A stretch of DNA of 64,000 bases from Mesostigma viride (taxonomy: Eukaryota; Streptophyta; Mesostigmatophyceae; Mesostigmatales; Mesostigmataceae). Each line of letters begins with the position of its first letter. Position 1 is the first letter of the stretch. Both the position numbers and the translations under genes were made by a program. The stretch covers positions 1 through 64,000 of the forward strand of contig RPFO01001317.1 of the NCBI GenBank assembly GCA_009746045.1. The letters run 5' to 3'. Below, piece by piece: positions 18,651-28,552 of this stretch. The notes under the pieces are model-generated. The model did no database searches. It saw only the letters and a list, made by a program, of their open reading frames with translations, and had not been told where the DNA came from.

Positions 18651-20141
18651 CTACAGCTCGCCCACGGGCGTGTACGAGAACAGCGCCGTAGCCTTGTCCC
18701 GCAAGTTAGCCACCCTATTCTGAATAGCGGCAGCACCCGAACGACCCGCGGAAGCGCAAGCCCGCACCACAGTGCTCCTCGCGAAGAAGCTGAACTCCCT
18801 CGCCATCGTTGCGTAGTCCCGCCTGCGGTCCTCGGGCACCAGAGGAAGCAAGTCCCTCAAGATGTGCTCGTTCAGAGTCGCCAGAGCCAGCGCCTGCGTG
18901 CGCAACGCCGCGCGCTGGTCGATGCGAGCCGCCATCTCCGGAGACGAGGGCGCGATCTTGGCCAGGCAGGCGTCCACCGCGTCCCTCTCGGCCCTGACCG
19001 CCTTGCAGGTCCCCTGCAGCACGCACGGCTGCCTCCACCCCTCCTCGATCTGGGCGTTGCGGATGTTCCTCCAGATGGCCTCCTGCTCCTTGTCCTCGGC
19101 CTTGTCGAGCGGCACCTTGGTGGGCATCTGCCCCCAGCACTTGGCGGGCGTGACCACCACGAGGGGGTAGACGAGCTTGGCCTCCTGCTCCGGGTCGATG
19201 TTCTCCACGCGCGCGGGCTTCCTGTCCTCCCCGGGCAGCAGGAGGAGCCTGTCTACCTTGTGCTGCTCGCCCGCCGGCGTGGGGAAGACCCTGGCTGCCG
19301 GGTTCCTTGTGAGCAGCGCCCTGACCTGCGCGGAGTGCTGCCTGGGCGCGTGAACGGGCACGTCCCTGTTGATGAGCACGTGGTTGGGGAGGATCTGCCT
19401 TGGCTGCTGCGGCTGCTGCGGCTGCGGCTGCGGCTGTGCGAGGACGGGGCTTCTGGCGGCCATGGCGGTTGCGGCGACTTGCATCCTGGCGAGGTTCTGC
19501 ATCCCCTGCGCGAAGAGCTTGACGGGCGGCAGGAGCGGGGGCCCCGCGGGCCTGGGCACGACTTGGGGCAGCTTGGGCACGCCCACGACGGTCTGCGGGT
19601 TGCAGGGCACGCCCACGGCGACGGAGATGACCGTCTTGGCTCTCTTTGCCGCCGCGGCCGCCGCCACCGCGGGCACGATGCGGTAAACGAGCTCCTTCCT
19701 CCCGTCCGGGTGCACGACCTCCATGGTGACGGCTCCCTCGGGCAGCGAGAGGATGGGCGTGGGCGCAGGGGCCTGCGAAAGGGCTGGAGAAAGGGCCGGG
19801 GCGGGCAAAGGCGCGGGCGCCATCTCCAGGGGTCGTTTTGGCCTCTGCGCGTTGAGGTTGGCGTTGGCGTTTGCCTGCGTCTGCGTGGGCGCGGGCGTGG
19901 GCGCTGGCGTGGGCGCGGGCGTCTGCTTGTTGTTGTTGTTGTTTGCAGCCCCCGTGCCCGCCTGGACCGCCTTGATGACCTCGGGCACGATTTTGAGCGT
20001 GGCGAGCGCGGTGGCGGCCTCCTTCTCGTCGTCAGAGAGGTTCAGAGAGTGCATTTCCGGGATTGCAAGGAGTGCCTGATCCTTAGCCTTAGTCTGAGCC
20101 TGAGCCTGAGCGGCCTCGCACAAAACGGAGAAGGCGTCCAT
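18651..20141 (-). CDS. Ala/Pro/Gln-rich protein, 496 aa
   Basis: A GC-rich intact ORF starting at the ATG at 20141. Low-complexity tracts dominate the N-terminal half: an Asn run near residue 70, Pro-Thr and Ala-Pro repeats at about 75-135, an Ala run near 160 and a Pro-Gln tract near 235. The C-terminal 220 residues look folded, with helices and a few Cys. The function is unknown; the Ala/Pro/Gln tracts recall transcriptional regulators, but no DNA-binding domain is seen. It is divergent from the CxxC gene at 20659 across a shared promoter region. A minus-strand AATAAA lies near 18570. The opposite strand is also open because of codon bias. Confidence 0.65.
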   Translation of the reverse strand: MDAFSVLCEAAQAQAQTKAKDQALLAIPEMHSLNLSDDEKEAATALATLKIVPEVIKAVQAGTGAANNNNNKQTPAPTPAPTPAPTQTQANANANLNAQRPKRPLEMAPAPLPAPALSPALSQAPAPTPILSLPEGAVTMEVVHPDGRKELVYRIVPAVAAAAAAKRAKTVISVAVGVPCNPQTVVGVPKLPQVVPRPAGPPLLPPVKLFAQGMQNLARMQVAATAMAARSPVLAQPQPQPQQPQQPRQILPNHVLINRDVPVHAPRQHSAQVRALLTRNPAARVFPTPAGEQHKVDRLLLLPGEDRKPARVENIDPEQEAKLVYPLVVVTPAKCWGQMPTKVPLDKAEDKEQEAIWRNIRNAQIEEGWRQPCVLQGTCKAVRAERDAVDACLAKIAPSSPEMAARIDQRAALRTQALALATLNEHILRDLLPLVPEDRRRDYATMAREFSFFARSTVVRACASAGRSGAAAIQNRVANLRDKATALFSYTPVGEL

Positions 20142-20658
20142 GTCTGTTGTGTAGGAGTGTTGGCTATGGCTGTTCGTTCGTTAGCTAGCTTGTGTGTGCG
20201 TGTGCGTCTGTGCGTGTTCCTTGCGCGTTGGAGTGCCTTTGTCCTTTCCCGTGGGTCTCGCGTGTGGTGGCTGGACCAATGGGCGCTCGGCGCGCGGTGG
20301 TCGTAACGGTCTTTCTGCCCCGCGTCCCGGCCTGTCCAATGGGCGTGCACGGGATCTCGTAACCGCCTGCGCGTGTCGTGTTCGTTCCGTCCTTCTCAGT
20401 CTACGAGTGGCGGCTGGCGGCCGGTGGTGACGCACGGGATCTCTTCCCGGATCCGCTGACAAGATCTCGTGGCGGGCCGCGGGAATCTTCTAGAAGTTTC
20501 CAGCCGGCGCGACGCCATCCGTTTTCGTCCAATGGGAACGCACGGGAATCGAGGCCGGTCCGCGTAGAAAGTGCGTGGTCCCCTCGGACTTGGCCATCTC
20601 ACTCACGCATCCCGCGCTATCGTCTATCTCGGCAATCTTCCTTGCTTTCTTTCTGGCT
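20142..20658. promoter_or_regulatory. bidirectional promoter with CACGGGA, CCAAT and a heat-shock element
   Basis: The spacer between two divergent starts contains CACGGGA at about 20348, 20432 and 20541 and its complement TCCCGTG near 20255. It also has CCAAT boxes in nearly identical context (ccaatggg) near 20276, 20336 and 20529, and a perfect three-part heat-shock element TTCTAGAAGTTTC near 20490. Such a cluster suggests stress-responsive, bidirectional control. Confidence 0.6.
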
Positions 20659-21558
20659 ATGGCTTCCTCCGCCCGTTTCCTGTCTTGCAACAAGTGCAAC
20701 CGGGCGTTCCCCGAGTCCCATTTCGTGTCCGCCCGCTTGGCGAACGGGTTCACGCTGGCGTGCCTTTCTTGCCGCGAAACTCAGAACAAGCAGGCCCGCC
20801 TTCGCAAGGCCCGCGCGAAGGAGATGCAGCAGGACGAGGAGGAGGACTACGAGAACGTGCCCTCCTTCAGCTACAGCTCCTCTGAGGGCGTCTCCTCCGA
20901 GATTTCCTCAACTTCCTCTGGTGTGGCCGCTGCCTCCGCTGACGCCGTTTCCGAGTCGTCTTCTGACGCTGAGTCGGAGCCGGATCGGCTCCCTTCTCCT
21001 CGCACTCCGTGCGCCCCTTGCATGCCGGCTCCTTTCCGCCGCTGCCTTCGCGTGAAGGGCAAGAACCCGCACCTGCGCCCTCACGACGGGATGGGCGCTC
21101 GCGTGAAGGACAGCTCTCGCCGCGAGTTGCGCGGCTGCCGTCGCCGTCTGTCTCCCTACTTCCGCGGTTCTCCTCCCAAGTCTTCGGAGGCGCACGTGCA
21201 GGACGACGAGGTGCTCGGTTGGGGCGCCTTCGAGGGCCCCGTGAAGGATCTTTTGAGCGAGTCCCGCATCCAGCGCAGCGACCGCGAGATCCGCGAGGCG
21301 ATCGATCTGATGGCCGCCGAGGAGGAGAAGTGTCTCGCTCCCGCCCCCGCTCCTTGCGCTCTGGAGGAGGAGGAGGACGTGTTTTCGGCGATGGGCCCCT
21401 TCCGCGTGGAGGACATGGACCTGGACCTGGACTTGGAGCGTCTGGGCGAGGACCTTTTCTGCGACTTCCGTTTGGGCGCTCTTTCCTTGGAGGACATTGC
21501 TGGGCTCGAGAAGGTGGAGAAGGAGCGTTGGTTCCTCCCCTTCGAGCTGAAGAATTGA
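20659..21558 (+). CDS. acidic protein with N-terminal CxxC-x21-CxxC zinc module
   Basis: A 299-residue protein starting at the ATG at 20659; the longer frame extends into the promoter. Cys10, Cys13, Cys35 and Cys38 form a CxxC-x21-CxxC pair followed by a basic helix (RLRKARAK). The middle is Ser/Glu-rich, then Arg-rich, and the C-terminal 100 residues are very acidic (Asp/Glu/Leu). The layout, a small zinc module plus an acidic region, would suit a transcription cofactor, but this is inference. An AATAAA lies at about 21616. It shares its promoter with the 496-aa gene and its Cys spacing with genes at 23.4 and 27.9 kb. Confidence 0.65.
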   Translation: MASSARFLSCNKCNRAFPESHFVSARLANGFTLACLSCRETQNKQARLRKARAKEMQQDEEEDYENVPSFSYSSSEGVSSEISSTSSGVAAASADAVSESSSDAESEPDRLPSPRTPCAPCMPAPFRRCLRVKGKNPHLRPHDGMGARVKDSSRRELRGCRRRLSPYFRGSPPKSSEAHVQDDEVLGWGAFEGPVKDLLSESRIQRSDREIREAIDLMAAEEEKCLAPAPAPCALEEEEDVFSAMGPFRVEDMDLDLDLERLGEDLFCDFRLGALSLEDIAGLEKVEKERWFLPFELKN

Positions 21559-21746
21559 AGTCCTCGGGCCGTTGTTTTGCCCTTTCCACGGGGCTTGCTT
21601 GCCCCCATGTATGATAATAAAGTACATTTCCTCCCATTTGATTGGCTCCAACTCATGTGCACTAGGTAGTTCCGCGGCCTCGCGTATCTGTACTAGGAAC
21701 TTGCTACACCCACCAAATCCGAGCGATCCGATTGGCTGCTAGTAGA

Positions 21747-22220
21747 CGTACTTGGAGTATCTACCAGTAGGGATAGCATCACCAGCATCACCAGTTTGAC
21801 TCATTTCACACGGGAATGGTGATGGTGACGCTGGTGATGCTGATTTTTACGTTTCGGAAATAGTGGAGACCATTTTATTCTATGGGAAAGTTGCACTCAA
21901 TTTTATGGTCAGCGATGGAGTATAAATTATATGACCGTTGCATTCAAAATTTTATGGTCAGCGATGGAGTATAATTTATATGACCGTTGCATTCAAAATT
22001 TTATGGTCAGCGACAGAATATTAATTCTGGCATATGTCATCACGAAATGGAATTGGATTGAAATATGATACACTTCTCCCATAGAATAAAATGGTCTCCA
22101 CTATTTCCGAAACGCAAAAATCAGCATCACCAGCGTCACCATCACCATTCCCGTGTAAAACCCTGAACAATGGTGATGCTGGTGATGCTATCCCTACTGG
22201 ATAATACTTCAAGTATCTAA
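21747..22220. mobile_element. foldback (long inverted repeat) element
   Basis: Arms of about 145 bp (21747-21890 and 22075-22220) are imperfect inverse copies, beginning with ccagtagggatagcatcacc on the left. They surround about 185 bp made of three roughly 57-bp tandem units (core ttttatggtcagcga near 21902, 21952, 22001). The element is non-coding and resembles foldback or MITE-type DNA transposons. The arms include the sequence CACGGGAA. Confidence 0.75.
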
Positions 22221-22265
22221 ACAACGTCCAATCAGAATACGCCATTAAAACCTCTTGCCCCATGG

Positions 22266-22927
22266 CTAGGAGATGCTAGCAGATGTCTTGTCAGTAGCAA
22301 CCACTGGGAACGCTGCAACTGTCCTTTTACGCTGCGGCTTCTCAAGGACTTGGCGTTCTTCAGCGGACTTGCGCAGCCGCATCTTTCGTTTCAGGACCTC
22401 CTGTTCTGACCGCGGCGGCCTCGTCCGTTTCCAAGCGGGGTAGACGTTCCTGTAGTGCAGTTTCTTTAACGTCTCCTGCAGCGACTGCGAAGGGCCCCGC
22501 TCGGTGTACATGTGATCGATGTACCACTCTTTGCCGTAGGTTTCCCACGCCATCCCCCCTCGAACCGGTCCTCCAAGTGGCGGATCAAGCCCGGCATGTC
22601 GATCCCCAGCGCATCTCGCACCTCGTCCCTGCTGAAAACGCCGAGTCGTTTGGTGGCGCACAGAAAAAGGTGCTCGAAGACGACTGTCTCGGGATTGCAC
22701 ACGATGCATTCGTCTCTGTGAACTTTGGGGTGTAGCTCGCAACCCTCGATGGCGCACTCGGAACAAGGTGTGGCGAATCCGTGGGGGCACGCGTCTTTAC
22801 GGATATACTCGCACTGGCCGATGCCGCAAACTTTGCAAGCGTACTTGGCCTCGTGGTCACACACGTATTTCGATGTTTGAGCCCAGGAGCTCCCCCACTC
22901 GGGGTTACTCTTCCTCGAGGAAGCCAT
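22266..22927 (-). CDS. Cys-rich HNH-like endonuclease, one frameshift
   Basis: Starts at the ATG at 22927. The first 95 residues are rich in paired Cys and His (CKVC, CPHG, CSEC, ELHPKVH, CIVC), suggesting several zinc-binding loops. After one base is restored in the C6 run at 22554-22559, the frame continues into GMAWETYGKEWYIDHM and LHYRNVYPAW. This matches the HNH-like nuclease pattern of giant-virus and algal proteins, where W-x-IDH holds the catalytic His and 'Y-x-N-x-x-P-x-W' closes the fold. The Asn expected after the final Trp is replaced by Arg, so activity is uncertain. The product would be about 220 residues. It is divergent from the gene at 23421. Confidence 0.6.
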
Positions 22928-23420
22928 GGCGTCTCTCTCTCTCTCTCTCTCTCTCTCTGCCCCTCCCCTTTCACGCCCGGAGAAAGGGATTCGAAAGCCT
23001 TCCAGAAACGCCTCTACTGGTCGTATCCGCCAATAGAAACGCGAGGAACGCGACCCCGTGAGTCGCCACGCGGAACCTCCTAGAAACGCGCGCCGACAGC
23101 GGGTCGTTCGGACCGGTGCCGTGAGTCACCGTGCACGCGCCGCGCCGGCCCGTGAGTCAGCACGCGGAACTGGGCTAGAGTTTCTAGAAGCGCCGCGCCG
23201 GACGCGGCCTTTCCGGTCCCGTGAGTCAGCACGCGGAACCGGGCCGGAGTTTCTAGAAGCGCCGCGCCGGACGCGGCCCACCCGTGGATGGACCAATCCC
23301 GTGCGTCCGCCGCCACCCGTGGAAAATCACAAAGACTGTGGCCAGCCACGGGGAAGCCATCTCACGCAAGACCAACCACCAAGCCAGAAACCAAACGCCT
23401 TCTCTTTTCACGACATAGCC
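22928..23420. promoter_or_regulatory. bidirectional promoter with tandem 68-bp units
   Basis: A (CT)n microsatellite lies at 22929-22959. Two copies of a roughly 68-bp unit follow (about 23150-23217 and 23218-23281), each holding cccgtgagtcagcacgcgga and a TTCTAGAA heat-shock half-site pair; partial copies occur near 23057 and 23119. A ccaatcccgtg motif lies near 23294. Like the 20-kb promoter, it combines CACGGG, CCAAT and HSE sites. Confidence 0.6.
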
Positions 23421-24544
23421 ATGGCCATCACCACGCGCTCCATGGCCTCCATGCGCAGGCGCTCCTCGCGCAAGCCGGTGCCAAAGCTGCGAGACGGATT
23501 CGTGCAGTTCATGGTGGGCGCCCACCTGGCCAGGAAGCAAGCGCCCCTCCGCAAGCGCAAAGCCGTCAAGGGATGCCGCCTCCGCTGCTGCGACCCCAAC
23601 GCCGTCCTCTGCCCCCCTCGCCTTGCGCTGTCGACGACGAGCCGGAGGTGCGCGAGTACGGCATCACCGACCTGGTCCCCGACCCTGACGAGTCCGTGGC
23701 CCCCTTCGACTACGAGCAGGCCGTCAGAGACCACTACCCCTGCGACAAGTGCCACCAAAAGGGCCCGGACAGCATCTTGATGCGACACAACCCCAGGAAC
23801 AAGATGGGCTCCATGGACGACATCCTCTGCGAGGAGTGCCTCGTCTCCTGCATCAGCATCATCATGGACGAGGGCAGGGACTCCGAGTACCGCAAGAAGT
23901 ACATGTCCCAGTGGATCAGGGTGCCCGTGCCCAAGCCGGAAACCAGCCGCCCGCTCGTCCCGCTGGAACAAGGGGGGCAGTACAGGTGCCGCGAGTGCAA
24001 GACCATGCCAAACAAGGTCGCCTTCCGCGTCCTGCACAAGGAGGGGGACACCGAGCCAGGGATCTACTGCGAGCCCTGCGTCAACAGGCAGGTCGTGGCC
24101 ATCATGCGCAAAGGAAACCACCAGGACTTCGGCCCCATGGTCGCCAGCTGCGAGGACGTCCTGCGCCGCTTCAAGCTGGACGAGGACTTGGCGCGCATCT
24201 GCTCCTCCCTCGCCCCCTCCTACAACTTCCCCTACTACGACCAGTGGCCGCCCGCGAGGTGCGAGAGCTGCAAGCGCGAGTTCGAGCACCACGCCATGTC
24301 CGCCTACATGATGTACATCCCTCAGGAGGGCACCATGGGCGTGGCCTGCCACTTCTGCGCCAGGAACGTGCAGAGGAAGGCCCTCATCAAGTTCGACGGA
24401 TACAGCTGGGACAACCGCTTCAAGGCGTGGTACCAGGACGGAGAAAACAACAAGCTATCCGGGCACGTAGCGCCCCTCACGGACATCACCACCCTCCTGG
24501 GCGTGCACGCCATCGGCGCCCCTGTGCCGGTCGACTACGATTAA
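23421..24544 (+). CDS. protein with three CxxC...CxxC zinc modules, one frameshift
   Basis: Begins at the ATG at 23421 with a basic N-terminus, then switches frame at the C6 run 23612-23617 (one base missing). The product is about 374 residues. Three paired modules follow: CDKC-x25-CEEC, CREC-x23-CEPC and CESC-x25-CHFC. The third has 'CKREFEHHAM', similar to the first helix of the 20.7-kb protein. Such tandem treble-clef-like modules usually bind nucleic acid or protein. No enzyme motif is visible. A TGTAA lies near 24630. Confidence 0.65.
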
Positions 24545-24670
24545 ACAGCCTCATTGTATCAGTAGCCACAAGTGCACACCTAGCCCAGCCCTCATCAATA
24601 GACAAGTCTCTGCCTGTAAATTATTAACTTGTAATGAAAAAACAATTCGTGCATGCCCACATCTCATGCA

Positions 24671-24702
24671 GTGCCACGGGACTTAGAAAAATCCCGTGGC
24701 AC
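24671..24702. repeat. perfect 11-bp-arm hairpin carrying CACGGGA
   Basis: Arms gtgccacggga (24671-24681) and tcccgtggcac (24692-24702) with a 10-bp spacer, about 125 bp after the stop of the three-module gene. It may act as a terminator-like hairpin or as a palindromic binding site for whatever recognises CACGGGA. Confidence 0.65.
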
Positions 24703-24918
24703 ACAAAAGATAGGGGGGAACATGGGGTCACCCTCGCGGAGCGTAGTTCTGTTGGCCCCCCATGCAGGCAAGGTATTCGGTTCGGGGAGGCGTCAGCCGT
24801 TTTCGAATATATTCGGAATTCAATTCGGTATGCGAGTGATATTCAGCATTCGATCCAGTATTCGATACAACCCTATAGTGTACTGCTATCTACTATAGAT
24901 AGTATGACGTGCACCTCT

Positions 24919-25224
24919 TCAGTTGCACAGACATCTTGCATCTGTAGGTACCTTGCTAGGCGTGGGTGTCTGAGAGCATTCACGAGTGGTGTGCAGACCC
25001 TCAGGCAATGACATATGCTCCCTAACAAACCTATCAGCCTCTATGATGTTATCAAAACCCTTCCACTTAGCACTAGAGCCCTTAGACAATATCTTATCCT
25101 TGATGTGCTCTTCACATGCCTTCCAACTGTAAAATATGGCTGGTCTACCCTCGCCCCCATCATGGGCCACAGCATAGTAAGGAAACCCAGATTGACCACC
25201 CTTATTTATCCTTCGTCTGGGCAT
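24919..25224 (-). CDS. RNase H1 N-terminal / caulimovirus viroplasmin-like domain protein
   Basis: A 101-residue ORF starting at the ATG at 25224 (MPRRRINKGG). Residues about 13-70 match the hybrid-binding fold: FPYYAVA, then a Gly-rich turn, IFYSWKACEEHI, KWKGFDNIIEADRFV. This domain binds RNA:DNA hybrids or dsRNA and precedes the RNase H catalytic domain in RNase H1 and in some retroelements. No catalytic domain follows, so this is a solitary or truncated copy. It lies between the Cys-rich genes and a piggyBac-like MITE. Confidence 0.6.
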   Translation of the reverse strand: MPRRRINKGGQSGFPYYAVAHDGGEGRPAIFYSWKACEEHIKDKILSKGSSAKWKGFDNIIEADRFVREHMSLPEGLHTTRECSQTPTPSKVPTDARCLCN

Positions 25225-25549
25225 GTTACATAGTAGGCTAGCAGAAGCTTGCAAGCAGGAGAAAAGGAGTTCCCAGGGCTACCTCTAGGTGCAGTGACCT
25301 TTACCAAAACGAAACGAGGAAGAAGAACAGAGTCTAACACAGCACACACCCGAGCCTTCCGCAGAGCAAGGGCACATTACGCTCCTCCCCTCCGCGGGGC
25401 ACACAGAGGTAAACACCGTCAACATAGTCGGCAACAGCCAGACGGTATCCACCCCACGACCCTTGCAGGTCAAACAACGATGGGCGTCTCCGCGACGTCC
25501 ATTGGCACAAACGACATTTAAACACCTAAAGAGAGCACAACATTTAACA
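25225..25549. other. spacer with an unassigned minus-strand frame
   Basis: A 63-codon minus-strand frame (25525-25334) contains a CRLC pair and looks partly coding, but has no ATG. It could be an upstream exon of the hybrid-binding-domain gene or chance. Nothing else is recognised here. Confidence 0.25.
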
Positions 25550-26897
25550 TTAACCCATAGTCCGTAGAGCCATTTTTGGCACTTCCATACCCCCTAAAAT
25601 GAAAAAAATCATAACTCCCAGACCGCTACTCCAAATACCCTCAACCAAGATGCCAGGAATATCTACACTTCAAGGGCTTTCAGAATATGCAATAATATCT
25701 TGAGTCCCGTAAGTGGGTTGCATGATATTCTCAGTCAAAGTTGGACAAAAGACGAACATTTTCATGCATCACACCATGGAACCCCCCCCTTTTTTTCAGG
25801 GGAGGGTTGTAAACACCAATGTCAAGGTTGGATAATTTTATTAGGTAGTTCAGGCATCCCCATACCAGGGGGGGCCACTCAGAATTGAGTTTTGCACATG
25901 GCACCACGCTCATATACGTGTGTGGGTTACGCGCGCGTAGACAGCCATCTATGACATGCAACACAGCAATGCATTATAACAAGCTACAAAAGACTGGCAA
26001 AAGTGCTGGAATGCAAACGGGTTGCCTACCTAAACTAACGGGGTGGTATACTCTAAGGAAATGCCATAAACTGAGCACTCACAGGGCTGATACCACTCTT
26101 TACAGCAGGCATGGAAGCTTGCTAAGTGCTGCACCAATAAACTCGTCAACTATAATGCATGGCAGGCGTATTCCGCGCCAAACAACATGCAAACACGTTG
26201 CCGTACCTGGCTCATTCACGTCCCGCCCGGATTCTGCTGGCCGGCACCCTCAGATCTCACACATACTAGTGCGCTACAGGCATAGGCCGCCATAGCCGCA
26301 TCATGCATGCATCCGCTATGGTTACTACGTTGATATTCCGTGCAAATATGACCGGCGTCCGCAATCCCAGCAAACCTTGCAGCAGATGTCCCGTACCAAA
26401 CCTGGATGCTCGGGCTGGCGCAGACTGCTCGGCCATACAGAGAAAATCGAAATATGGTAAGCTATAACTCATATGGCACTGACGACCAAGAAGGCAGTAT
26501 TTTCCTACCTGTATTTTCCCAGTCCTACCAATCTGGCCATGCCTGACCTACGAAAAACACGCATCGTCATTCTGAGCGACATTCTGAACCGTCTCAGGCC
26601 GCGAGACGCAAAAATTTCCGTGATAACGGCACGTTGGCAGCCATATCTCGATACGCGCGCGCGCGAGTGAAAATTTCCCGCCAAAGTCACGTGATACATT
26701 CTCAATTCACGTTGTAATAACCAGGCTATGGCGAATATACCTACCAAACCTATGCACCACCTTCGTCCCTAAGTGTCTCCGGACCCACCGGACACGTGTC
26801 CTCCGTCAGAAGTGGCGCGGCGCTACCGGCGCGGCGCCGTTTCTGGCGGGAACCCAAACAGTATCGAATTCGATACTGTTTACGGACTATGGGTTAA
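25550..26897. mobile_element. piggyBac-like non-autonomous element (MITE)
   Basis: TTAA at 25550-25553 and 26894-26897 flank perfect 13-bp inverted repeats CCCATAGTCCGTA (25554-25566) and TACGGACTATGGG (26881-26893). TTAA target duplication plus termini starting CCC are the hallmarks of piggyBac elements. The 1,340-bp interior has no transposase-length ORF. A perfect 24-bp palindrome (26857-26880) abuts the right terminus. Confidence 0.85.
26857..26880. repeat. 24-bp perfect palindrome next to the MITE terminus
   Basis: A perfect palindrome centred on gaattc, directly inside the right piggyBac-like inverted repeat. It could be a subterminal transposase-binding site. Confidence 0.8.
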
Positions 26898-27860
26898 CCC
26901 CTTACGCGTGCGGTCCCAGAGAGAATGCGAGCGCGCAAGCTAGCCTTCCACAGGCATAGCTCATAAAGGGATAGATCTAAACTAGGGGACGTACCATCGT
27001 CAATGCCCCTGAGCTGGCCGCCACCTGGTGTCGTTGAAGGCAAGCCCTGGCCGCCACTAGGTGTCGTTGAAAACAGGGGAAATGGACGCTATTGTCGATA
27101 GCACCTCACCACAGGACCATTGCCGGCCCCGCCGAGTATCCCAGACTGGTCGCTTGCTTTCTAGATCGTCGTTGACTCCCTTACGGGCTGGCCGCCGACC
27201 TGTCGGCAATCGTTGAGTCCGGAACCTCTATCTACGCCAAGCTCCGCCTTGGTATCCTAATTGGCCTCACTAACCCTCTCCGCGAGAGTTAGCTAACCTC
27301 TCCAGCACAGTTCCTCCGATAACCAGTGTTACGTCCCAGCCCAGACGCCTAACCTGAGCTACGTAGCCAAAAGACCCTCTATGCCGGAATTAGGAATAAT
27401 TCAAGGTGGCCTAATGTAGATTGCGCTTCACGACGTGAGTCGTGAGGTATCTGGCACCGCCGCTTGATGCCAAGCTAATTGTTACACACTTATATTGGCT
27501 AGCAATACCAATTACAAGTGGATAATTGCCCCAGGCTCAATATGAGGGCGTTTTCGCACTTAACATTCATCAAACCAAGAGGACGAGACTCTCGTCCTCG
27601 GACTAATTTAACCTAGGTCGGTTGCGGCGCAGATACAACGCCAATCCTTCTAGAACAATCCAAATCATTCATTCCACGTAGGATCCGGGCCGACATCGAC
27701 CCTCAACTACATGATCCACGCATAGAACTACAGACAAATCCAGAAATGGCGCGGCGCAACTGCACCGGCCCCTAAAAGGTCGACCTAGGACCAAAATAAC
27801 TAGTCCAATTCACACAATAACCAAAGTCCATACAAACTATTTCAACAGGCCAGACTGCCT
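26898..27860. other. non-coding stretch with short repeats and hairpins
   Basis: No convincing ORF. A 30-bp unit beginning ctggccgccac is repeated at about 27016 and 27049, with a weaker copy near 27188. A hairpin with perfect 9-bp arms (gaggacgag/ctcgtcctc) lies at 27579-27599. A smaller hairpin (cacgac-gtga-gtcgtg) lies near 27431. It could be remnants of a retroelement LTR; I find no matching second LTR. Confidence 0.35.
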
Positions 27861-27867
27861 TAGTAAT

Positions 27868-28552
27868 TTATTCCATTGCTACGTCCGTCCAAAAGGGCCG
27901 GGACGTAACAGACGACTTGATGCCGTTGCGCACTTGCTCGGCCACCTCCTCGTCGCCGTCTTCCTCGGAATCGAACCCCGTGAGCCCCATGAGCAGGAGC
28001 TTGGTCTTGTTGGCGGCGTGCTGGAACTTGTATTGGTTGAAATTGGCGTCCCAGCACTTGATGCAGTGCTCGCGCCTCCCCTCGTCGTTGATGTGCATGA
28101 GGTCCTTGCGGGTCAACTCGTTGCACTTCTTGCAGGTGTCGACTGCGGTGTCTTGTAGAACCTTGTGCTGCGCCACCAGGTCACAATCGTTGCAAAAGTG
28201 ACCATCGCAGGCAGGGGTGTCGTAGAAGGGGATGGGGAATGTGTGGGCGAAGGCCTTGAGCTTCTTCGTTTTCCCGCAACCCTTGCAGTTGGCGTTCCTG
28301 CGCTCCTTGTCGATGCCGTGCTCGTCGTAGTGTGCGTTTATTTCGAGGAGGACTTCGCGAGTGGGCTCGGGGACGGTGCTTTCGCAGATGTGCGTCCCGG
28401 TGAAGGGATGGAACAGAGTGTTCCAGCAGGGCTTGGGGAGCCTGACCCCGCCGCGCATTGAACTGCCTTCCGCGCTGCCTGGCCTGCACTAATGGAACAG
28501 CCTCCATAGCCGACTGGTTGTTGTTGTTATTGTTGTTGGCCTGGAAAGACAT
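27868..28552 (-). CDS. Cys-rich protein with two CxxC...CxxC modules, frame break near the start
   Basis: The main frame (28458-27868, 196 aa from its own ATG) contains CKGC...CNDC and CKKC-x19-CIKC pairs, an acidic segment (FDSEEDGDEE) and ends in MAME-like residues. A better start is the ATG at 28552, about 90 bp after a minus-strand TATA box near 28641. It opens with an Asn run (MSFQANNNNNNN), but needs a two-base change near 28460-28470 to join. The module spacing resembles the 20.7-kb and 23.4-kb proteins. It is divergent from the spliced gene at 29262 and shares a CACGGGA-rich spacer with it. Confidence 0.6.

Noticed and set aside
18585-20306. 573-codon plus-strand ORF opposite the 496-aa gene
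   Set aside because: GC-rich shadow frame, Arg/Gly-rich, with no natural start or domain.
26898-27860. Ribosomal RNA or LTR
   Set aside because: No recognisable rRNA core sequence and no matching second LTR.
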